Source of the DNA: Ruminococcus sp.
GTDB taxonomy: Bacteria > Bacillota > Clostridia > Oscillospirales > Ruminococcaceae
Assembly: GCA_003488415.1 (NCBI GenBank)
Contig: DNLQ01000191.1
Span: 1 to 8,537 of the forward strand
DNA: 8,537 nt
Direction of reading: 5' to 3'
A model generated the notes under the pieces. That model searched no databases. It was not told the DNA's origin and saw only the letters and a program-made list of their open reading frames with translations. The position numbers and the translations under genes were made by a program. Of this stretch, positions 1 to 6,135 are shown piece by piece; the stretch's first letter is position 1, and each line of letters opens with the position of its first letter.

Positions 1-1223
1 TTCTGCTGATTGCCGCCCGAAAGGGCATTCACCGGAGTATCCGGCGAGGGAGTCTTTATATCAAGGAGCTTAATGTACTCCTCAGCAAAGCTCTCAGCCT
101 GCGCCCGGGTGAATGGATGGAAAAAGCCGTTTACTGCCTGGAGCGCAAGTATTATATTATCCCGTACTGACAGTTCACCTATGATCCCGGCGTTCTTCCT
201 GTCCTCCGGCAGATAGGCAATACCGTGTTTCATGGCTTCTATGGGACAGGTTATCTTCACGGATTTTCCGTTCATACTGACATTTCCGGAGGTGACCTTA
301 TCCGCACCGAATACAGCTCTTACGCACTCGCTGCGTCCTGAGCCGAGCAGTCCGGCAAATCCTATGACTTCTCCGCGGCGTATACTGAGATCTACAGGCT
401 CAATACCTGCTGAGCTGCACAGTCCCTCTGCTTGGTATACAATGTCCGCATCCTCTGCCGTAGGCTGACTGCCGCTCAGTTCCGACATATCCTCAAGCTC
501 TCTGCCGAGCATGGCAGACACAAGCTCTATCTTCGGGAGACTGCTGACGGGGTATTCACCTACCAGTGCGCCGTCACGCAGTACAGTTATCCTGTCGCAT
601 ATTTCATAGACCTGATCCAGAAAGTGAGTCACGAAGATCATACCCGTTCCACGTTCCTTCAGTTTCCGCATAAGTCCGAACAGCTTTTCTGTTTCTGAGT
701 CATCAAGGGAGGAGGTGGGTTCGTCGAGAATAAGAACAGAAGCGTTCATATCCACAGCCCTTGCAATGGCGATCATCTGCTGGACGGCTATTGAGCAGTC
801 AGCGAGCTGGGTATCCGGTTCAGCATCTATGCCTAAGGAGCTGAGGAGGTCACCAGCCTTTTCACGCATTTTTCTCCGGCTAACGAATCTGCCCTTACCT
901 CTGCCGAGGTAGATATTCTCCGCTGCGGTGAGATTTGGGCAGAGGGGGATCTCCTGATACACAGTACTGATGCCGAGAGTCTGAGCTTCCTGAGGAGATC
1001 GTATCTGAACTGCGTCCTTGTGTCCGTGTATGAAGATACAGCCGCTGTCCTTTGGGTATACTCCGGTGAGCACTTTGATAAGCGTGGATTTTCCTGCGCC
1101 GTTTTCACCCATAAGTGCGTGTATCTCGCCCCTGCGGAGAGTGAGATCAACTCCTCTGAGTGCTATGACTCCCGGGAAACTCTTATTTATACCACGCATT
1201 TCAAGCAGTATACCGTCTTCCAT
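1..1223 (-). CDS. ytfR: Sugar ABC transporter ATP-binding protein, YtfR-like, C-terminus cut by window edge
   Basis: Double-cassette ATPase that would power import of a monosaccharide (CUT2 class, RbsA/MglA family). Translating leftward from the ATG at 1223 gives 407 codons with no stop before the edge; relatives are about 500 residues, so about 95 are missing. Cassette 1 has Walker A GENGAGKST (39-47), Walker B VLILDE (163-168) and a switch His in VTHFLDQVYEI (His200). Its signature is the degenerate CSIAVQQ (143-149). Cassette 2 has a Walker A-like GLLGSGRSE (291-299) with Arg in place of Lys, usual for this family, and a canonical LSGGNQQ (401-407) at the edge. CSIAVQQ plus THFLDQVYEICDRITVLRDG resembles the YtfR (galactofuranose) branch rather than RbsA; that is recall, not a search. 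The start is supported by AGGGAG seven bases upstream. It follows the binding-protein gene after 116 nt. The sugar cannot be fixed from sequence: galactofuranose, arabinose or fructose are all possible. Confidence 0.93.
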   Translation of the reverse strand, partial: MEDGILLEMRGINKSFPGVIALRGVDLTLRRGEIHALMGENGAGKSTLIKVLTGVYPKDSGCIFIHGHKDAVQIRSPQEAQTLGISTVYQEIPLCPNLTAAENIYLGRGKGRFVSRRKMREKAGDLLSSLGIDAEPDTQLADCSIAVQQMIAIARAVDMNASVLILDEPTSSLDDSETEKLFGLMRKLKERGTGMIFVTHFLDQVYEICDRITVLRDGALVGEYPVSSLPKIELVSAMLGRELEDMSELSGSQPTAEDADIVYQAEGLCSSAGIEPVDLSIRRGEVIGFAGLLGSGRSECVRAVFGADKVTSGNVSMNGKSVKITCPIEAMKHGIAYLPEDRKNAGIIGELSVRDNIILALQAVNGFFHPFTRAQAESFAEEYIKLLDIKTPSPDTPVNALSGGNQQ

Positions 1224-1249
1224 ACGCCATCTCCCTTCCGTTACAGCGC

Positions 1250-1281
1250 TCAGCTCTGCCGGAGAAATACCGCAGAGCTGA
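1250..1281 (-). repeat. Inverted repeat in the gap between binding-protein and ATPase genes
   Basis: A perfect 10-bp inverted repeat, TCAGCTCTGC (1250-1259) and GCAGAGCTGA (1272-1281), with a 12-nt loop. It lies just upstream of the ATPase ribosome site. No T-run follows it in the direction of transcription, so it is not a simple terminator. It may protect or delimit mRNA ends, or act with the hairpin at 1291-1322. Function is inferred. Confidence 0.5.
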
Positions 1282-1290
1282 ATGCTGCTG

Positions 1291-1322
1291 AATAAAACAG
1301 CAAGGCAGGACAGACCTGCTGT
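1291..1322 (-). terminator. Candidate leaky terminator after the sugar-binding protein gene
   Basis: On the minus strand, ACAGCA (1322-1317) pairs with TGCTGT (1302-1297). An inner GCAGG/CCTGC stem with loop TCTGT is a competing fold. TTTTATT (1297-1291) follows directly. The stem starts about 18 nt after the binding-protein stop. In ABC operons such a partial terminator commonly lets the binding protein be made in excess over the ATPase and permeases. The stem is short and the T-tract is interrupted, so full termination is unlikely. Confidence 0.4.
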
Positions 1323-1339
1323 CCCACCGTCTGATCTGA

Positions 1340-2320
1340 TCAGATACCGTAGGTATCGATATCCTCCTGAGTGATATGTTCGGCATCGAAACCTTTTTCT
1401 TCCATGATGATGTTCTTTTCCGGAAGAGTGCCGCCGTTTTCAAGAGTATCTATTACCTCCCGGATTTTTTTTGCCTGGAATGGATTGCACTGACCGTCAT
1501 AGTTCCAGTTTCCTGCTTTCAGCTCCTCCAGTGCCCATTTGTTGCAGTCGAAGCCCATAATAACAACGTCCTTGCCGACTCCGTGGGAGATGTTTGCTCT
1601 GTCGAGCGCAGCAGCAGCGCCCTTTGCCATATCGTCGTTCTCGGCATAGATGACATTGAACTTCTTTCCCGAGTCGATAGCTGACTGAACGATCTGCTGA
1701 GCCTTTTCAGCTCCCCATTCAGCGGTCTGCTGAGTCACGATATTCCAGCCATCTGATTTTGCGGCATTCTCAAGGGCTTCCGAGCGGCCCTGCTGTGCAG
1801 CTGAGCCGATTATTCCCTGGATGTGGATAATATCATACTTATCCAGCTTCTGATCCCTGAGCCAGTTAACGGCAGTCTCCCCCTCTTTTTTCATATCGGA
1901 GACTATGGATGCTTCATAAAGGCTCTCGTCTGCATCTATAGAACGGTCGAACAGTATCACTCTGACACCGGCATTCTTTGCGTCCTTCAGCACTGAATCC
2001 CAGCCTGCGGTATCCGCAGCGGAGAGCAGCAGATAATCCACTTCATCCTGTATGAATTTCTGTGCGTGTGTGATCTGTTCGTCATTTTTTCCGCTGTAGG
2101 CAAATGTGGCATCAAAGCCGTTCTTCTGGGTGAACTCTGCCTTCATATCCTTATCATTTGCAGTCCTGTAGCCCGACTCATTCGGATCGTTGTTTATGAT
2201 ACCTACCCTTATCGTCCCTCCGGCTTCCGGCGGGTTTGCAGGCGCAGTCCCACAGCCTGCGAGCAGTGAAGCACTGAGTACAGTACTTGCAATAAGAGCC
2301 CATACCTTTCCTGCTTTCAT
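1340..2320 (-). CDS. ytfQ: Sugar-binding lipoprotein of an ABC transporter, YtfQ-like
   Basis: Extracytoplasmic binding protein that would deliver sugar to the membrane complex. It has 326 residues from the ATG at 2320, preceded by GAGGGAG at 8-nt spacing; an in-frame ATG at 2347 lacks a ribosome site. Residues 1-23 are a lipoprotein signal peptide ending in lipobox LLAGC (19-23), so it is anchored to the outer face of the membrane. The mature part is a periplasmic-binding-protein type 1 fold. NESGYR (47-52) and DRSID (125-129) match positions conserved in YtfQ (SESGWR and DRSID), and NDDMAKGAAAAL and MGFDCNKWALEELKAG are the usual later strands. E. coli YtfQ binds galactofuranose and related bifidobacterial proteins bind fructose, so the ligand is uncertain. 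Its place between an AraR-type repressor and a YtfR-like ATPase favours a pentose or furanose sugar. Confidence 0.9.
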   Translation of the reverse strand: MKAGKVWALIASTVLSASLLAGCGTAPANPPEAGGTIRVGIINNDPNESGYRTANDKDMKAEFTQKNGFDATFAYSGKNDEQITHAQKFIQDEVDYLLLSAADTAGWDSVLKDAKNAGVRVILFDRSIDADESLYEASIVSDMKKEGETAVNWLRDQKLDKYDIIHIQGIIGSAAQQGRSEALENAAKSDGWNIVTQQTAEWGAEKAQQIVQSAIDSGKKFNVIYAENDDMAKGAAAALDRANISHGVGKDVVIMGFDCNKWALEELKAGNWNYDGQCNPFQAKKIREVIDTLENGGTLPEKNIIMEEKGFDAEHITQEDIDTYGI

Positions 2321-2350
2321 TAATAACACTCCCTCATACATAAGCATAAC

Positions 2351-2372
2351 TCCGGCATCTATATACCGGCAT
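2351..2372 (-). repeat. Short direct repeat CCGGCAT in the araR to ytfQ gap
   Basis: CCGGCAT occurs at 2352-2358 and 2366-2372, a 14-bp period, within the 80-nt gap. On the minus-strand transcript these read ATGCCGG, and each can pair with the TCCGGCA part of the hairpin arm at 2389-2400. No convincing -35/-10 pair was found in the gap, so the binding-protein gene is probably read from the araR promoter. Possibly chance. Confidence 0.35.
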
Positions 2373-2388
2373 TATCTGTTTTTCCCTC

Positions 2389-2418
2389 ATAGCTGCCGGA
2401 CTATTTTCCGGCAGCTAT
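2389..2418 (-). other. Perfect 12-bp hairpin with the araR stop codon in its loop
   Basis: Arms ATAGCTGCCGGA (2389-2400) and TCCGGCAGCTAT (2407-2418) pair perfectly around a six-base loop (2401-2406) containing the TAG stop of the repressor gene. In the direction of transcription the stem is followed by GAGGGAAAAACAG, not a T-run, so it is not a standard intrinsic terminator. It may stabilise or process the mRNA, or tune read-through into the binding-protein gene. The structure is seen in the sequence; the role is inferred. Confidence 0.6.
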
Positions 2419-3519
2419 TATATTTCCGCGCATCTCTGCGGCATTGAGATCCTTGACAGAATTACGCTCTTTCAGATCCGGGTTGAAAAGAACGTCCTTA
2501 TGATCTGCCTGGGGAGCTGCTATCTGATCCAGAAGTGATCTTGCAGCCATTTCACCAAGTCTCCTGTGCGGATGCGCTGCTGTTGTAAGAGGAACGTCAC
2601 ATATCGGAGCCAGGGAGGAATCATCTATGCCGACTATCGAAACTTCGTCCGGAACGCTGATGCCGTATTCCTTGCAGAACTGCAGCAGGGATATAGCTGC
2701 GTCATCGTTGTAACAGACCACAGCTGTAGAGTTTCTAAGCATCTCCATAAGTCTTTCCCTGCCGTACTGGAACAGCTTTTTCATTTCGGCAGCGGCGAAC
2801 CATATGACGTTTTTCTCGGCAGAGTTTGCACCGTGAGCAATACAGCTCTCCATAAATCCCTTGTAGCGTTTATGTCCCTGGATGTTATCCAGTGCGAAGA
2901 TCGCAGATATACGTGTATGACCGTTATTAAAGAGGTGGTCTGTCACCATCTTTCCGGCTGCAACATCGTCCATAGCCACACATGGGAAGTCTGACCAGGG
3001 GTACTTGGCGTTGAAGAATACCAGCGGGACGTTGCTTCGTTTCAGCTCCATATACAGATCCATATTAGGATTTGGAAGAGCGCTTTTTGATGGCTCTACT
3101 ATCAGTCCCTGTACACCGTGGGACATCATGCTCCTGAGAGCCTGAGTCTCCTCGTACACCTGATTATGCGTAATGGCGAGCTGCATGGCGTAGCCTGCTT
3201 CATTCAGCACGCTCTCTATGCCTGTAACTATGTACGGGAAGATGTAGTCGCTGAAATAGGTGGATATTACGCCTATGCTCCTGGTAAGAGCAGGTACTGC
3301 GGTGACTCCGCCCTTAACGAATGTGCCGCTTCCACGCACTCTGCATATTATATTCTCGCTTTCCAGGCGCATAAGTGCCTGTCTTACGGTCTGGCGGCTT
3401 ACTCCGTGGATGGCGCACAGTTCCTTTTCCGTAAGAAATCTGTCATTAGGTTTCAGCTTTTCGGTAGCGATGTAGTTCTTTGCCCACTCCACTATCGTAA
3501 GGTATTTGTAATCTTCCAT
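2401..3519 (-). CDS. araR: AraR-type transcriptional regulator (GntR DNA-binding domain, LacI-type sensor domain)
   Basis: Sugar-responsive repressor of 372 residues. The N-terminal 70 or so residues are a GntR-family winged helix: LTEKELCAIHGVSRQTVRQA is the helix-turn-helix, followed by RVRGSGTFV, the usual wing. The remaining 290 or so form a LacI/PBP1-type effector domain that ends with the family-like LGEMAARSLLDQI segment. This hybrid layout is that of B. subtilis AraR, which releases DNA on binding L-arabinose. Support comes from near-consensus AraR operators just upstream (3602-3651). The start is set at 3519 because GGAGG lies five bases before it; the in-frame ATG four codons upstream (3531) has no ribosome site and itself overlaps that GGAGG. 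It heads the leftward operon and probably represses itself. The effector might not be arabinose: other GntR/LacI hybrids exist. Confidence 0.87.
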   Translation of the reverse strand: MEDYKYLTIVEWAKNYIATEKLKPNDRFLTEKELCAIHGVSRQTVRQALMRLESENIICRVRGSGTFVKGGVTAVPALTRSIGVISTYFSDYIFPYIVTGIESVLNEAGYAMQLAITHNQVYEETQALRSMMSHGVQGLIVEPSKSALPNPNMDLYMELKRSNVPLVFFNAKYPWSDFPCVAMDDVAAGKMVTDHLFNNGHTRISAIFALDNIQGHKRYKGFMESCIAHGANSAEKNVIWFAAAEMKKLFQYGRERLMEMLRNSTAVVCYNDDAAISLLQFCKEYGISVPDEVSIVGIDDSSLAPICDVPLTTAAHPHRRLGEMAARSLLDQIAAPQADHKDVLFNPDLKERNSVKDLNAAEMRGNIIAAGK

Positions 3520-3578
3520 AATGTCCTCCATTCATTCAGATGCGGCGCAAAGGCTGCACCGGGGCATTCATTCTCTAC

Positions 3579-3610
3579 ATTATAATATCACAGCATTTCC
3601 TATTTGTAAA
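3579..3610 (-). promoter_or_regulatory. Predicted promoter of the araR-ytfQ-ytfR operon
   Basis: Reading the minus strand, -35 TTTACA (3610-3605) and -10 TATTAT (3587-3582) are separated by 17 bp; TATAAT (3584-3579) overlaps the -10 with longer spacing. A start near 3575 would give a leader of about 55 nt. The -35 lies inside the operator at 3602-3617, so a bound repressor would block RNA polymerase. Confidence 0.65.
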
Positions 3611-3617
3611 TACAACT
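3602..3617. promoter_or_regulatory. AraR-like operator 1
   Basis: ATTTGTAAATACAACT matches the B. subtilis AraR consensus ATTTGTACGTACAAAT (recalled) at 13 of 16 positions, with both half-sites recognisable. It overlaps the -35 of the leftward promoter. Confidence 0.7.
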
Positions 3618-3635
3618 CTGGAGATTTGTATTCAT

Positions 3636-3651
3636 ATTTGTATATACAGCT
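3636..3651. promoter_or_regulatory. AraR-like operator 2
   Basis: ATTTGTATATACAGCT matches the AraR consensus at 12 of 16 positions, with an intact left half and a weaker right half. Its centre is 34 bp from operator 1. Half-sites ATTTGTA also occur at 3624-3630 and 3656-3662, so this may be part of a cluster. Confidence 0.55.
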
Positions 3652-3670
3652 AAAAATTTGTACGGTTATT

Positions 3671-3697
3671 AGTGCAAGATGCACAAGTTTCAAGATG
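3671..3697. repeat. Small palindrome and direct repeat between the divergent promoters
   Basis: GTGCAAGATGCAC (3672-3684) is a 5-bp inverted repeat around three bases, and CAAGATG recurs 16 bp apart (3675-3681 and 3691-3697). It lies between the AraR-like operators and the rightward promoter. It could be a further regulator site, but it is short enough to be chance. Confidence 0.25.
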
Positions 3698-3743
3698 TGA
3701 TTTAGTTAATATTGCTTTACCGGAGATTCGGGATCTGTCTGCC

Positions 3744-3772
3744 TTGACTTTGTTTTACCCCCATGATATACT
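3744..3772 (+). promoter_or_regulatory. Sigma-A type promoter with extended -10 for the methyltransferase gene
   Basis: TTGACT (3744-3749), a 17-bp spacer, and TATACT (3767-3772) preceded by TGA (3764-3766), giving an extended -10. The predicted start near 3779 lies about 36 nt before the chosen ATG, leaving room for its ribosome site. It is more than 90 bp from the nearest AraR-like site, so direct repression by AraR is less likely. Confidence 0.75.
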
Positions 3773-3814
3773 TTATTATAAATGTTGACCGTACCGGACG
3801 TGAAAGGAGAAGCC

Positions 3815-4627
3815 ATGCCGCAGATAATTGAGATAAGGGAGCTTTCAGCTCCTGAGCTGATACCATACACCAACACATCTGAGCTTAAACTAAGGGATAT
3901 GTTCTTACCTGAACCAGGAGTATTCATCGCCGAAAGTCCGAAGGTCATAAGGACAGCGCTTGATTCGGGATTTGAGCCGCTTTCTCTGCTTATGGAAAGG
4001 AAGTACATGACCGGGCAGGCGGCGGACATTATAGACCGGTGCGGAGATATACCGGTATATACCGGAGACGGGAGCGTACTTGAACAGCTCACCGGATTCC
4101 GGCTCACTCAGGGAGTACTGTGTGAGATGCGGCGGAAGGAGCTGCTGCCGGCTGAGAACGTGCTGAAGAGGGCGGAGCGGATCGCTGTGCTGGAGGATAT
4201 AATGAACCAGAATAACGTTGGCGCCATATTCCGTTCCGCAGCAGCTCTCGGGATGGATGCGGTCCTTCTGACCTCCGGATGCAGTGATCCTCTGTTCAGA
4301 CGCTGTGTAAGGGTGAGCATGGGAAGTGTATTCCAGCTTCCCTGGGCGTATCTTCCGGAGGGGAACTGGCTCGATATGCTTAAAGGTCACGGATTTACCT
4401 GTGCGGCAATGGCACTGAGGTGTGATACAGTACGGATAGATGACAGCCGTCTGCGCTCTGCCGGAAAACTGGCAGTAGTTCTTGGTACTGAGGGAACAGG
4501 ACTCAGACAGGAGACCATAGACGGCTGCGACTATACAATAAAGATACCCATGTCTCACGGAGTGGATTCACTGAATGTAGCTGCCGCAAGTGCAGTGGCA
4601 TTCTGGGCACTGGGAAAGAATGAATGA
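3815..4627 (+). CDS. TrmH/SpoU-family RNA 2'-O-methyltransferase
   Basis: Cytoplasmic methyltransferase that would transfer a methyl group from S-adenosylmethionine to a ribose 2'-hydroxyl in rRNA or tRNA. It has 270 residues. The N-terminal 100 or so look like the L30e-like RNA-binding domain common in this family. The C-terminal SPOUT domain shows the three family motifs: NQNNVGAIFRSA (131-142, catalytic-type Arg), VVLGTEGTGL (221-230), and IPMSHGVDSLNVAAASA (from 244), which form the knotted cofactor site. The start is taken at 3815, with AGGAG six bases upstream. An in-frame ATG at 3782 would add 11 residues but sits only about three bases after the predicted transcription start and has no ribosome site. 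The modified nucleotide cannot be told from sequence. It is probably a housekeeping gene, functionally unrelated to its neighbours. Confidence 0.92.
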   Translation: MPQIIEIRELSAPELIPYTNTSELKLRDMFLPEPGVFIAESPKVIRTALDSGFEPLSLLMERKYMTGQAADIIDRCGDIPVYTGDGSVLEQLTGFRLTQGVLCEMRRKELLPAENVLKRAERIAVLEDIMNQNNVGAIFRSAAALGMDAVLLTSGCSDPLFRRCVRVSMGSVFQLPWAYLPEGNWLDMLKGHGFTCAAMALRCDTVRIDDSRLRSAGKLAVVLGTEGTGLRQETIDGCDYTIKIPMSHGVDSLNVAAASAVAFWALGKNE

Positions 4628-4718
4628 CATAGCCGGCGAAAAAATATTTCAGGAGGTGTCCATATCGTCCCGGCACAAACGAGTATATTAACGAACATGT
4701 TCAAAGGAGTGGAACCAA
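4628..4718 (+). promoter_or_regulatory. Gap upstream of the sigma-factor gene, with an unused strong ribosome-site-like motif
   Basis: No clear terminator follows the methyltransferase gene and no convincing sigma-A promoter is visible. AGGAGGTG (4651-4658) is a near-perfect ribosome-site match, yet the only in-register start is the GTG at 4656, inside it, which opens 11 codons ending at TAA (4689-4691). The real ribosome site for the sigma gene is AAAGGAG (4703-4709). CGTC at 4666-4669 recalls the -10 of some ECF promoters, but no matching AAC-type -35 was found. Confidence 0.3.
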
Positions 4719-5285
4719 ATGACTGACAGCCAGCTCCGGACTCTTATGGAGAGTTCTCCCGAGACCGGACAGCGTGCCTTGTATGAAGAGTACTGCGGCT
4801 ATGTCTATGCTATCACCGCTAACTGTCTGCGTAACTGCGGCAGTCCGGAGGATATTGAGGAATGTGTGGCTGATGCGTTCATTGCGATCTTCCGTGTGCT
4901 CCGTACTGATTCCGGATACGAAGGCGATCTGAAGGGAATAATCTCCACTATCGCCCGACGTACAGCAATAGACGCATTCCGGAAGCTGATGCTCCGAAGC
5001 AGCAGGACCGTTTCACTGGATGATATGCCTGCAGAGCTGCCCGGGGAGGAAAGCATAGAGGAAAATGCAGAACGTACCGAGATGCAGCGCATAGTCCTCG
5101 ACTGTGTAAAGCAGCTTGGAGAACCGGACTCTACCATAATCATCCACCACTACTTCTACGGCAGGACTGCCGGTCAGACTGCCGGATTTCTGAAAATGAC
5201 CGAGAGCGCAGTACAGAAGCGTCTCCAGAGAGCGAGAAAGAAACTGAAAGGACTGCTTGAAAAAGCAGGTATAAAAGGAGTGTGA
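4719..5285 (+). CDS. ECF-type RNA polymerase sigma factor
   Basis: Alternative sigma factor of 188 residues, the usual size for the ECF group. Region 2 spans about 17-90: EDIEECVADAFIAIFRVL is the core-binding and -10 region, and STIARRTAIDAFRKL is region 2.4. Region 4 spans about 118-183, with TESAVQKRLQRARKKLKGLL as the helix-turn-helix that reads the -35. The acidic linker between them (about 100-120) is typical; region 3 is absent. AAAGGAG precedes the start by nine bases. The next gene begins four bases after the stop, and its ribosome site lies inside the last codons here, so the two are translationally coupled. ECF factors are normally held by the neighbouring membrane anti-sigma factor and often activate their own operon. 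The target genes are unknown. Confidence 0.92.
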   Translation: MTDSQLRTLMESSPETGQRALYEEYCGYVYAITANCLRNCGSPEDIEECVADAFIAIFRVLRTDSGYEGDLKGIISTIARRTAIDAFRKLMLRSSRTVSLDDMPAELPGEESIEENAERTEMQRIVLDCVKQLGEPDSTIIIHHYFYGRTAGQTAGFLKMTESAVQKRLQRARKKLKGLLEKAGIKGV

Positions 5286-5289
5286 GGAT

Positions 5290-6135
5290 ATGAACAGCAA
5301 GAAAGACATTTTCAGAGTTGATGACAAAGAGATAATTGAACGCATTGCACGGGAGTATCCTGCTCTGACACAAGAAGAATCTGATCGTATTTATGCACGC
5401 ATATGTGAGAAGATCAAGGATCATGATTCCGGCGAGCAGCTTCACGCCGCAGTTTCCGGAGTCGAGCTGTATCGCAGACCGGCATGGCACAGGTTACTTG
5501 GTATAGCTGCTGCATTTGCTGCTGTGGCAGGCATAGCAGGAAGTACTCTTCTGCTCCACCGCAGCACCCCGGGACGTACAGACAACAGTCCTGTTTCCGG
5601 CTTCGGTCAGAATGACAGACTGAAGGCTGCTGAGGAACTTACAGACCGCTTTCTTGAAACTGCTTCGGTCATAACAGGAGAGCATACCGTTGACCACAGC
5701 GAAAAGAAGGTCATATTCGTAAACTACTCCGAAAGCGCTCCCGGATGGAAAGGGGAGGACATGATCTATTCTCCCGTGACCGACAGCAGACTTGCCTCAC
5801 CCTCAGATGTTTCATCACCGCTTAAAGGCATAGTTACAGAGGAGTATATGAAAGAGCTTGAGGATAACGGCGGAGCATACTTCTCACGCAGTATAGATGC
5901 ACTGACCGGTGCTGAGGAAGACGGAGTCCCTCCCACCTTCAAGCTGTTTTCCGGAGAACTATACACCATAATACTTGATCCGTCCGAACCAACCTATACT
6001 GAAAAGCCTGTAATAACAGACAGCGGAGATACTGATTTCATAGTCAGACGCACCGCAGATGACGAACTGTACTTCCAGATAGTATGGGACGGTACACAGT
6101 GGAGGATCAACAATATAGAAAGGAATAAGCCATGA
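5290..6135 (+). CDS. Single-pass membrane protein, probable anti-sigma factor
   Basis: 281 residues with three parts: a charged cytoplasmic segment (1-68), one hydrophobic membrane helix (about 69-89, LLGIAAAFAAVAGIAGSTLL), and an extracellular domain of about 190 residues. Position directly behind an ECF sigma gene and this topology point to an anti-sigma factor, with the N-terminus holding the sigma factor. No zinc-type HxxxCxxC motif is present: the segment has a lone Cys39, so it would be a non-zinc form. The outer domain ends in ELYFQIVWDGTQWRINNIER, which resembles the end of NTF2-like or IseA-like folds; that is a weak impression. The ribosome site AAGGAG (5275-5280) is nine bases upstream. 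The stop overlaps the next start as ATGA. It could instead be an unrelated membrane accessory protein, but gene order makes that less likely. Confidence 0.75.
   Translation: MNSKKDIFRVDDKEIIERIAREYPALTQEESDRIYARICEKIKDHDSGEQLHAAVSGVELYRRPAWHRLLGIAAAFAAVAGIAGSTLLLHRSTPGRTDNSPVSGFGQNDRLKAAEELTDRFLETASVITGEHTVDHSEKKVIFVNYSESAPGWKGEDMIYSPVTDSRLASPSDVSSPLKGIVTEEYMKELEDNGGAYFSRSIDALTGAEEDGVPPTFKLFSGELYTIILDPSEPTYTEKPVITDSGDTDFIVRRTADDELYFQIVWDGTQWRINNIERNKP

Noticed and set aside
833..1150. 105-codon minus-strand open frame within the ATPase region
   Set aside because: Same strand as the ATPase gene but a different frame; the frame starting at 1223 carries Walker A, Walker B and the switch His.
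2321..2347. Upstream in-frame ATG for the sugar-binding lipoprotein
   Set aside because: It would add nine residues before a well-formed signal peptide and lacks a ribosome site.
2341..2400. Possible separate promoter for the binding-protein gene (TATATA or GATAAT as -10)
   Set aside because: No acceptable -35 is found 16-18 bp upstream of either.
2566..2994. 142-codon plus-strand open frame
   Set aside because: Antisense to the sensor domain of the araR-type gene and shows no family features.
3118..3585. 155-codon plus-strand open frame
   Set aside because: Antisense to the N-terminal part of the regulator, which has a clear GntR helix-turn-helix; it also runs across the regulator's promoter.
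3782..3814. Upstream in-frame ATG for the methyltransferase
   Set aside because: About three bases from the predicted transcription start and no ribosome site; the ATG at 3815 has AGGAG at good spacing.
3905..4558. 217-codon minus-strand open frame opposite the methyltransferase gene
   Set aside because: It lies fully antisense to a gene with three clear family motifs, has no recognisable domain, and its composition looks like a shadow frame.
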